From contig CASEPH010000224.1 of the NCBI GenBank assembly GCA_949289625.1, positions 1-20,493 on the forward strand: a DNA stretch of 20,493 nt, read 5' to 3'. The DNA is from an uncultured Clostridia bacterium (lineage in GTDB: Bacteria; Bacillota_A; Clostridia; Oscillospirales; Oscillospiraceae). This document shows positions 14,559-20,493 of the stretch, one piece after another. The notes beneath the pieces are model-generated. The model was not told where the DNA came from. It did not search any database and saw nothing but the letters and a program-made list of their open reading frames with translations. A program made the position numbers and the translations under genes. How positions within the stretch are numbered: the first letter of the stretch is position 1; the number at the start of each line of letters is the position of its first letter.

Positions 14559-16565
14559 ATGGAACAACTTCAGTTGATCGATTTCCTCAAATACCGCTAT
14601 CCGTCCGCTGTGGCACTTTCTCCGGATGGCAAACGCGCGGCTTTCGCGGTCAAAAGCATTGACCCGGAACAGGACTGCTATGCATGGAGTCTCTGGATAT
14701 ATGACCTGGATGCAGGGACCTGTACGGAAGTGCCTGGCGGGACAGGGCAGCGCAAAGCGGTTTGGGATGACAGTGCGCATCTGCTCATCATTGAGCGGCA
14801 GCCTGACCCGGAACTGCTTGCCCAAGGTATTGAGGCATCCTGGAGTACATTGAGCCGTCTGGATCCAGCCAGCGGTGAAAAGGAACAACTGTTCCGCCTG
14901 CCTGTTCATGCTGCGGGTGTGTGGCCGGCAGGGAACGGTACCTACATCATAACAGCAGAGACACATCTGGACCAGCCGAACCTGCTGACTATGGAGCCTG
15001 AAGAGCGGGCCAGGGAAGCGGCGCGGCGGCTCCATACCAAGGGCTATAAGACTCTGACAGAACTCCCGCTGTGTGAAAACGGCGTGGGCATGTATAACCA
15101 GACCAGAAATACTCTGTTTCTGATAGACCAGAACGGTACTCTGCGGCAGCTTACTGCTGACGACTGGGATGTAAACCGCGTCAGTGTGGAGGGCGGAAGG
15201 GTCCTGTTTACCGCGTTCCCGTTCCGTGACGTAAAGCCGGTCACGGAAGGCATGTACCTCTGGACGGCAGAGCAGGGGGAGGTCCGTACCCTCATCACGC
15301 CGGACAAATACAGCATTGATTTTGTCGGTTTCTGCGGCGGACGTGCGCTTTGTCTGGGCCTGGTCATGAAAGACTACGGCGTATATGAGCATCCCACCTT
15401 TTTCCTGGTTGATGAGGCCGGGGAAACCAACCTGGGCCGTTATGACCGCCGTGTCAACTCGGAAGTGGTCACCGACAGCTTTGATGGCAGCGTACGGGGG
15501 CAGAAGATGGTGGGGGACGCCCTCTATTTCCTGAACACCAACGGCGTGGGTACTCAGCTGTGCCGCTGGACTCAGGCAGAAGGCGTAACGTCTCTGTTCA
15601 CTACGGACGACTACCTGATTGATTTTGACACCCTGGATGGGGAGCATTTTGCCCTGGTGGTGGCGGCAGGTCTGGATCTTCCGGAACTCTACCTGTGGCA
15701 GGGAGGTGCACTCCAACGTGCCACCCACTTCAACGACCAGGTATCCGCGCAATGGCACCTGTCTGTGCCGGAACCCTTTACATTCCTGGATCGGGACGGC
15801 GTGGAGATCGACGGCTTCGTGCTCAAGCCCGCCGGATATGAGCCTGGCGTGTCTTATCCGGGTATCCTGCATGTACACGGAGGCCCCAAGATGGTCTTTG
15901 GACCCGGTTTTCACCATGAGATGCAGCTGTGGTCTGCCCGCGGGTACTTTGTGTTCTACTGCAATCCGAGAGGCAGCTGCGGCAAGGGCAACGCCTTCGC
16001 CGACCTTCAGGGTAAGTATGGAACGGTGGATTTCCAGGACCTGATGGACTTTACGGATGCCGTTCTAGACCGCTATCCTGACATTGATCCCTCGCGGATC
16101 GGGGTATGCGGCGGCTCCTACGGGGGGTTCATGACCAACTGGATTATTGGCCACACTGACCGCTTCTGCTGTGCTGTTTCCCAGCGGAGCATCTCCAACT
16201 ATCTGGGGGATTATCTGCTTTCAGATATCGGGTATTATTATGTGCCTGACCAGCAGCGTGGAACGCTTTGGGACCATCCGGAACGGCTTTGGAGCGCATC
16301 GCCGCTGTGCTATGCCGATCAGGTCAAGACGCCTACGCTGTTCATCCACTCCGATAAGGATTATCGCTGCACGCTGGCCAACGGGCTGGAGATGTTCGCC
16401 GCACTGAAGCTCCATGGTGTGGAGACAAAACTCTGCATGTTCTACGGGGAAGACCACGGGCTGAGCCGTACGGGCACGCCGTCAAATCGTATCTGCCGCA
16501 TGGAGGAGATCCTGGCCTGGCTGGACAGATACCTGAAAGAGGGGGCTGTCCATGATGCACCTTGA
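14559..16565 (+). CDS. S9-family serine peptidase (prolyl oligopeptidase / acylaminoacyl-peptidase type)
   Basis: A 668-residue cytoplasmic peptidase with an N-terminal beta-propeller (roughly residues 1-400), opening with VALSPDGKRAAFAV, and a C-terminal alpha/beta-hydrolase domain. The catalytic triad is visible: S520 in GGSYGG, D601 in HSDKDYRC and H633 in GEDHGLS. The GGPKMVFGPGF stretch marks the oxyanion region. Enzymes of this family cleave short peptides, often after proline or at blocked N-termini, and the propeller excludes large proteins. It starts four bases after the aminopeptidase stop (ATG at 14559, GAGG seven bases upstream) although the frame stays open further up. Its presence with an M17 enzyme widens the range of imported peptides that can be digested. 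Confidence 0.92.
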   Translation: MEQLQLIDFLKYRYPSAVALSPDGKRAAFAVKSIDPEQDCYAWSLWIYDLDAGTCTEVPGGTGQRKAVWDDSAHLLIIERQPDPELLAQGIEASWSTLSRLDPASGEKEQLFRLPVHAAGVWPAGNGTYIITAETHLDQPNLLTMEPEERAREAARRLHTKGYKTLTELPLCENGVGMYNQTRNTLFLIDQNGTLRQLTADDWDVNRVSVEGGRVLFTAFPFRDVKPVTEGMYLWTAEQGEVRTLITPDKYSIDFVGFCGGRALCLGLVMKDYGVYEHPTFFLVDEAGETNLGRYDRRVNSEVVTDSFDGSVRGQKMVGDALYFLNTNGVGTQLCRWTQAEGVTSLFTTDDYLIDFDTLDGEHFALVVAAGLDLPELYLWQGGALQRATHFNDQVSAQWHLSVPEPFTFLDRDGVEIDGFVLKPAGYEPGVSYPGILHVHGGPKMVFGPGFHHEMQLWSARGYFVFYCNPRGSCGKGNAFADLQGKYGTVDFQDLMDFTDAVLDRYPDIDPSRIGVCGGSYGGFMTNWIIGHTDRFCCAVSQRSISNYLGDYLLSDIGYYYVPDQQRGTLWDHPERLWSASPLCYADQVKTPTLFIHSDKDYRCTLANGLEMFAALKLHGVETKLCMFYGEDHGLSRTGTPSNRICRMEEILAWLDRYLKEGAVHDAP

Positions 16566-17721
16566 TTTTGACACACCCATCGACCGCCGCGGTACGCAGT
16601 CCTACAAATGGGATGGCACCCTGGCGGAGTTTGGGCGGGAAGATGTGATCCCCATGTGGGTGGCGGATATGGACTTTCCCTGCGCCCCTGAGATCCTGGA
16701 TGCCTTTTCTGACAGGGTCCGCCACGGGATCATGGGTTATACAGTCCGAAGCCAGCAGTATATGGATGCCGTCCGCGGCTGGTTCCGCAGCCGGCACGGC
16801 TGGAATGTGTCTGAGGAGGCGCTGACCTTCGCGCCCCCCGGCGTGATTTTCGCCGTCAATGTTCTGATTGACCTGCTCTCAGAACCAGGCGATCGGATCG
16901 TGATGCAGACGCCGAACTATGACGCGCTGATGAATTCCGTCACAGCCGGCGGACGGATCATTTCAGAAAACCCACTCAAAGTCGTCAATGGCCGTTATGA
17001 GCTGGACTTTGACGGGCTGGAGCAGGTCCTGGCGCTGCCGCGCACCAAGATCCTGCTGATGTCCAACCCAAACAATCCAACCGGGCGGCTTTGGACCCCG
17101 GAAGAACTGTCCCGCCTTGGAGCGCTATGCGCACAGCATCATGTGACGATCATCAGTGACGATATCCACGCAGATATTGTTATGCCCGGATATCACTACA
17201 CGCCGCTGCCGTCGCTTTCCCCTGAGCTGGCCCAATGTTCTGTGCTTCTGACTTCCACCAATAAAACCTTCAACCTGGGCGGACTGCAGATGGCTACACT
17301 GGTCATATATGACCAGGTGCTCCGCAGCCGGTTTAACCAGGCCATGGCCCGCTATCAGACCAGACTTGACAACTTGTTCGGCGCCATTGCGTTGGAAACC
17401 GCCTACGCCTCCTGCGGATATTGGCTGGATGCGGTGATCTCCTACATTGATGAGAACCGGAAGGCTTTGGAAGCCTTCATTCGCACGGAACTGCCTCAAC
17501 TGACTGCCTATCCCATGGAATCCACCTATTTCTCCTGGATAGACTTTTCCGGACTGGGAAAAGGGGAAGGGCTGGAACGCTTCCTGATCGATACCTGCGG
17601 CGTGGCCTTTACGCCCGGCAGAGAGTTTTCAGCCGGTTACGGCCAGTATATGCGGGTTAATCTGGCCTGTCGCCGTGAGCTGCTGCTGACAGCCTTCCGA
17701 CAGATCCGCCAGAACATCTGA
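16552..17721 (+). CDS. patB: PatB/MalY-type PLP-dependent C-S beta-lyase (copy 1)
   Basis: A 389-residue fold-type I PLP enzyme of the MalY/PatB group. These are annotated as aminotransferases but usually act as cystathionine or cysteine-S-conjugate beta-lyases, giving pyruvate, ammonia and a thiol. Group landmarks are FDTPIDRRGTQSYKWD, PMWVADMDFPCAP, the SNPNNPTGRLWTPEEL strand, the SDDIHADIV PLP-aspartate region, the PLP lysine K238 in STNKTFNLGG and the arginine in MRVNLACRR. It overlaps the S9 gene by 14 bases, with AGGGGG seven bases before the ATG at 16552, so it is the last gene of the importer operon. It ends at the bidirectional terminator. A true aminotransferase role is less likely. 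Confidence 0.9.
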   Translation: MMHLDFDTPIDRRGTQSYKWDGTLAEFGREDVIPMWVADMDFPCAPEILDAFSDRVRHGIMGYTVRSQQYMDAVRGWFRSRHGWNVSEEALTFAPPGVIFAVNVLIDLLSEPGDRIVMQTPNYDALMNSVTAGGRIISENPLKVVNGRYELDFDGLEQVLALPRTKILLMSNPNNPTGRLWTPEELSRLGALCAQHHVTIISDDIHADIVMPGYHYTPLPSLSPELAQCSVLLTSTNKTFNLGGLQMATLVIYDQVLRSRFNQAMARYQTRLDNLFGAIALETAYASCGYWLDAVISYIDENRKALEAFIRTELPQLTAYPMESTYFSWIDFSGLGKGEGLERFLIDTCGVAFTPGREFSAGYGQYMRVNLACRRELLLTAFRQIRQNI

Positions 17722-17726
17722 GAACG

Positions 17727-17766
17727 AAAAACCACCGGAACCCTTCAAAGTGGCCCGGTGGTTTTT
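17727..17766. terminator. Bidirectional terminator between the importer operon and the regulator
   Basis: A perfect 12-bp stem (17727-17738 with 17755-17766), with A and T runs on opposite sides, lies between the convergent stops of the PLP lyase and the PAS-HTH regulator. It can end transcription from both sides. Confidence 0.9.
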
Positions 17767-17773
17767 TATTTGC

Positions 17774-18517
17774 TTACACTTTTCCGTTTCGGATCCGCTG
17801 GAGATAGCGGTAGACAGTCGGCTCTGAAATATGCAGTTCCCGGGCAGCTTGGCCCACTGAGCCCTTGGTAGAAAATACGCCCTGTGCTTCCAGGGCCTTG
17901 ACGATCTCCAACTTGTCTGTCGAATTCATATCTGACGGTGGTACGTCGTACTTATGTACGGTCGTATGGATGATATTGCTGGAAAGCTCTGAAATGGAAT
18001 CATCCAGATTCTCTGTGTAAGAGGTGTGGCGTTCTTCCTCCATAAGCAGGGGATAGGTATGCATCAATTTATTCAAATGCTCGGAGAGAAGAAAGAACTC
18101 CTCGACATCGTGGTTGACGCAAATCAGTCCCCGCAGCTCACCATCCTCTTTGATGAAAAACGTAGAAGACACAAATCGCTTCCCACCACGGGTACGCCCT
18201 TCATAGTTGGCAACATAATCGTGGTCTAAATATGCGCCGGTCTGGATCAGTTCCTTTGCCAATTCTGTCATGGGGTCACCGACCCGCCGGCCGCTGAGAT
18301 GACCGTTGCAGGCGGCGATTACTGACCGCTCCGGGGTGGAGACATCATGTAAAATAATTTCATAGTTCTTGCCGCAGATATCTCCCATAAATTCGACTAC
18401 GGGAATATAACGCTCCAAATAGGCGTAATTGCTCAAATTATCCCTACTTTCTGCGGCGCGTGGCTCAGCAACGCGATATGGAAGCACTCCTGAACTTTGC
18501 GTCTGTCTTATCAGCAT
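17774..18517 (-). CDS. YheO/DauR-like PAS-HTH transcriptional regulator
   Basis: Up to 247 residues. A YheO-type PAS_6 domain (about residues 33-145) includes NYEIILHDVSTPERSVI and ELRGLICVNHD. A C-terminal helix-turn-helix of the HTH_22 type (about 185-245) includes STKGSVGQAARELHISEPTVYRYLQRIR. DauR, a characterised relative in Pseudomonas, represses D-arginine catabolism genes; YheO itself is little studied. Divergent orientation suggests control of the adjacent lyase gene and perhaps the peptide operons. The start is doubtful: the ATG at 18515-18517 has no ribosome site and lies within a good -10 element. The TTG at 18434-18436, with AGGG five bases upstream, would give 220 residues and begin just before the conserved region. 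Confidence 0.85.
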   Translation of the reverse strand: MLIRQTQSSGVLPYRVAEPRAAESRDNLSNYAYLERYIPVVEFMGDICGKNYEIILHDVSTPERSVIAACNGHLSGRRVGDPMTELAKELIQTGAYLDHDYVANYEGRTRGGKRFVSSTFFIKEDGELRGLICVNHDVEEFFLLSEHLNKLMHTYPLLMEEERHTSYTENLDDSISELSSNIIHTTVHKYDVPPSDMNSTDKLEIVKALEAQGVFSTKGSVGQAARELHISEPTVYRYLQRIRNGKV

Positions 18518-18548
18518 TGTAACCGATTTCTATTACAATTTCAATTGT
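18516..18548 (-). promoter_or_regulatory. Candidate promoter and operator of the PAS-HTH regulator
   Basis: On the minus strand TTGAAA (18539-18544), a 17-base spacer and TACAAT (18516-18521) form a promoter. A perfect palindrome, ACAATT-TC-AATTGT (18535-18548), covers the -35 element. This would suit autoregulation. If the promoter is real, transcription begins downstream of the annotated ATG. Confidence 0.5.
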
Positions 18549-18594
18549 ATAACAAAAATTTCTTGCCAAATTTAAGGCGGCAGAGGATGCGATA

Positions 18595-18623
18595 TTGACA
18601 AACCATCTGCCTTCCTCCATAAT
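18595..18623 (+). promoter_or_regulatory. Candidate sigma-A promoter of the second PatB/MalY gene
   Basis: TTGACA (18595-18600), a 17-base spacer and CATAAT (18618-18623) precede the second lyase gene, with a leader of about 37 bases. The palindrome at 18535-18548 is some 47 bases upstream of the -35 element. Confidence 0.65.
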
Positions 18624-18666
18624 CGAGACATACAGGAAACCCATAAGTTTATTGGAGATACATAAT

Positions 18667-19845
18667 ATGAAATATGATTTTGACACTCCCATTGACAGAA
18701 GGGGCACATCTTCCTACAAATGGGATACCGGCTCTGATTTTTTTGGCCGGGATGACATTATCCCCATGTGGGTGGCTGACATGGATTTTCCGTGTGCACC
18801 CTGTATTGTGAAGGCGGTCCAGCAGCGGGCGGCGCATCCGATTTACGGATATGTCGTCCGGCAGCAGCCTTATTACGATGCTGTGCTGGGCTGGCTGAAG
18901 CGCCGGTATCACTTTGATGTCCAGCAGGAATACCTTGTTTTTTCGCCGCCTGGGGTTATTTTTGCCATGAGCACCGTGCTGCGGATTCTGACACGGCCGG
19001 GGGACTATGTGCTGATCCCTACGCCAAATTATGATTCGCTGTTTGATATGGCAGAACGTAGCGGGAGAGTGCTCCTGGAGAGTCCTCTGATCTGGAAGGA
19101 CGGCATCTATACATTTGATTACGATGATTTGGAGCGCAAAGCGGCCTCCGGCGCAAAAGTAATGGTGCTGTCCAGTCCGCATAACCCGACCGGACGGGTC
19201 TGGAAGCGAGAGGAGCTTGAGCGACTGGCTCAGATTTGTCTCAATCACCATGTGTTTATGCTGGTGGATGAGATACACTGCGATTTCGTTCCCAAGACGA
19301 ACCCGCACACTACCTTTGGACTTTTGGGTGAGGACGTGCTCAAACACTCCATGATCTGCTACTCAGCCAGCAAGGGTTTCAATCTGGGGGGACTGGGTAT
19401 GTCCACGATTGTGCTGGCAGATGACGATATCAGACAGCAGTTTAAAGAGGAACTGTCCATTGCTCAGACGCGCTTGGACAACGTGTTTGGAGAGGTGGCT
19501 TTAATGGCCGCATATACGCCGGAAGGCGAGGACTGGCTGGATCAGGTCATTGCATATGTGTTTGAGAATAAGGCATATCTGGCTGATTATCTGGCTGAGC
19601 ACATCCCGGAAATCAAACTGTTTCCGTCAGAGGGTACATATCTGGTCTGGCTGGACTGCTCCGGCCTTCCCTATAAAGGAATGGCGCTGGAACATTTTAT
19701 GATCAACAAAGCCGGTGTGGCCCTCAGCCCGGGATATGAGTTTGGCCGGGAAGGGGAGCACTTCCTGCGCATGAACCTGGCCTGTCCAAGATCGACGCTG
19801 ACAAAAGCGTTGCAGCAGATCAAGGCGGCAGTTCAGTCTATCTGA
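18667..19845 (+). CDS. patB: PatB/MalY-type PLP-dependent C-S beta-lyase (copy 2)
   Basis: A 392-residue paralogue of the enzyme at 16552-17721, with the same landmarks in the same order: YDFDTPIDRRGTSSYKWD, PMWVADMDFPCAP, SSPHNPTGRVWKREEL, VDEIHCDFV, the PLP lysine K236 in SASKGFNLGG and the arginine in LRMNLACPR. The predicted reaction is beta-elimination from cystathionine or other cysteine thioethers. The start is the ATG at 18667 with GGAG nine bases upstream; the open frame continues further up through the promoter. It is transcribed alone, divergent from the PAS-HTH regulator. The two copies differ across most of their length, so they are not a recent duplication and may prefer different substrates. 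Confidence 0.9.
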   Translation: MKYDFDTPIDRRGTSSYKWDTGSDFFGRDDIIPMWVADMDFPCAPCIVKAVQQRAAHPIYGYVVRQQPYYDAVLGWLKRRYHFDVQQEYLVFSPPGVIFAMSTVLRILTRPGDYVLIPTPNYDSLFDMAERSGRVLLESPLIWKDGIYTFDYDDLERKAASGAKVMVLSSPHNPTGRVWKREELERLAQICLNHHVFMLVDEIHCDFVPKTNPHTTFGLLGEDVLKHSMICYSASKGFNLGGLGMSTIVLADDDIRQQFKEELSIAQTRLDNVFGEVALMAAYTPEGEDWLDQVIAYVFENKAYLADYLAEHIPEIKLFPSEGTYLVWLDCSGLPYKGMALEHFMINKAGVALSPGYEFGREGEHFLRMNLACPRSTLTKALQQIKAAVQSI

Positions 19846-19850
19846 GGGAG

Positions 19851-19966
19851 CGCTCTGCCTCTGCTGTGCGCATCTTTGCCCAGCAGAGAGGCTCTGAGAA
19901 GGCGGTATGCCCTTTCGTCCAGCGATGACAACATGGGTCGAAATGACCGCAGAACGTCTATACTGA
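19851..19966 (+). pseudogene. Decayed RelB/DinJ-type antitoxin remnant
   Basis: Directly after the second lyase gene one frame reads SASAVRIFAQQ (19854-19886). After a shift of two bases near 19899 another frame reads EGGMPFRPAMTTW and ends at a TGA (19964-19966). Joined, these match the central part of RelB/DinJ antitoxins, where an S-x-A-E-A-VRIFAQQ helix is followed by REGGxPF. The N-terminal DNA-binding half and the toxin-binding tail are missing. The motif match is from memory of the family, but two motifs in the right order and spacing make chance unlikely. Confidence 0.6.
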
Positions 19967-20046
19967 GACATCCATTCAGGACATAGAGGAAAAGACAGAT
20001 CATACTGCCTGCTGATCACAGGATTCTCCCTTGGCGCCGACTTGGT

Positions 20047-20367
20047 ATGATCACCAATGTAAAAGGGGACGGTTCACAGGATATCGTCCGCTATATCTCC
20101 AAAGTCCTTCAGTCTCCAGACACTGCCCCTCGCTGGATGGAAAAAATCAAGCTGGAGATCGCCTCTTTGCGTACCATACCAAATCATTACCCTCTAACGA
20201 TTGAAGCGCCATGGCATTCCGAGGAGATTCATAAAACTCCAGCGGAAAAATTTTTGGTGTATTATTGGGTCAATAAAAGCCAGAAAACTGTATGGATCAC
20301 TGTAGTTATTTATGGGCAGCGAGATCAGCTCCAGGTGCTCCGTAATATGCCAAAGGATGTATTTTGA
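20047..20367 (+). CDS. RelE/ParE-superfamily toxin, probably N-terminally eroded
   Basis: A 106-residue ORF with the RelE/ParE fold pattern: QDIVRYISKVLQSPDTAPRW and EIASLRTIPNHYPL form the helical hairpin, and KTPAEKFLVYYWVNKSQKTVWITVVIYGQRD the terminal beta-sheet with its basic end. Such toxins cleave ribosome-bound mRNA or poison gyrase. The family's first strand, usually an MKY-like start before IT, is missing, and no ribosome site precedes the ATG at 20047. The antitoxin upstream is broken, so the protein is probably silent or inactive; otherwise the cell would have no visible antidote here. Confidence 0.65.
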   Translation: MITNVKGDGSQDIVRYISKVLQSPDTAPRWMEKIKLEIASLRTIPNHYPLTIEAPWHSEEIHKTPAEKFLVYYWVNKSQKTVWITVVIYGQRDQLQVLRNMPKDVF

Positions 20368-20493
20368 TCGCTCTACACTTATTGTTGTTTCCTATCCTCC
20401 AATTTTTGAGCCTTGGACGACATATATATGACTTATCCGATCTTGCCCCTAGTGGTAAACTCCAGACAGTTAGAGATATGAAAATCGCTCCCC
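20368..20493. other. Window end with no recognised feature
   Basis: An AT-richer stretch without an open frame, hairpin with T run or promoter that I can support. Confidence 0.5.

Noticed and set aside
7269..18548. Shared operator between the importer promoter and the regulator promoter
   Set aside because: The half-sites (ACATTT/AAATGT and ACAATT/AATTGT) are only loosely alike and the spacing differs (9 versus 2 bases), so one common binding site is not supported by sequence alone.
19857..19892. Imperfect inverted repeat (GCCTCTGCTG with CAGCAGAGAGGC) as a terminator of the second lyase gene
   Set aside because: No T run follows and the bases are better explained as part of the antitoxin relic coding sequence.
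1..20493. CRISPR arrays, rRNA, tRNA genes, prophage or integrase genes
   Set aside because: No regularly spaced direct repeats, conserved RNA stretches or phage or integrase motifs were found on reading both strands.

Overview
The window looks like a chromosomal stretch from a moderately GC-rich anaerobic Firmicute, probably a gut Clostridia of the Oscillospiraceae/Ruminococcaceae type. The reasons are AGGAGG-type ribosome binding sites, GTG/TTG starts, sigma-A consensus promoters, lipoprotein binding proteins with lipoboxes, a Firmicute-style selenium cluster (SelB, YedE/YedF, DUF3343) and IS1182-family insertion sequences. The taxonomy is an inference from gene content; no rRNA or marker gene is present.

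Left part (1-4013). A family-1 solute-binding lipoprotein runs off the left edge on the minus strand, with a recognisable promoter region. Next comes the remnant of a selenium-metabolism operon, also on the minus strand: the last ~65 codons of selB, a 60-codon piece matching the C-terminus of the YedE transporter, a TusA/YedF-type sulfurtransferase-like protein and a DUF3343 protein. The rest of selB is missing: a complete IS1182-like element (1862-3363, 31-bp perfect inverted repeats) lies at the break, and beyond it are the 3' end of a second IS1182-like element and a possible IS110 relic.

Central part (4014-17766). Two divergent operons share one intergenic region (7205-7452) with overlapping opposed promoters. 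The minus-strand operon encodes an M55 D-aminopeptidase (DppA type), a ReAV/Rhizobium-type L-asparaginase and a MATE exporter. The plus-strand operon encodes a complete peptide ABC importer (binding protein, two permeases, two ATPases), then an M17 leucyl aminopeptidase, an S9 serine peptidase and a PatB/MalY-type PLP C-S beta-lyase. It ends at a bidirectional terminator. A hairpin after the binding-protein gene probably reduces transcription of the rest.

Right part (17774-20493). A YheO/DauR-like PAS-HTH regulator (minus) is divergent from a second PatB/MalY-type lyase (plus). After this lyase lies a decayed toxin-antitoxin pair: a frameshifted RelB/DinJ-like antitoxin relic followed by a RelE/ParE-type toxin ORF.

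Together, the central and right parts read as a peptide import and breakdown locus ending in two C-S lyases, with an exporter and a dedicated regulator. My main hypothesis is that it takes up peptides or peptide conjugates containing cysteine thioethers (and perhaps D-residues), trims them to amino acids, and cleaves the C-S bond to pyruvate, ammonia and a thiol. The individual families are well known; their combination and substrate are inference.
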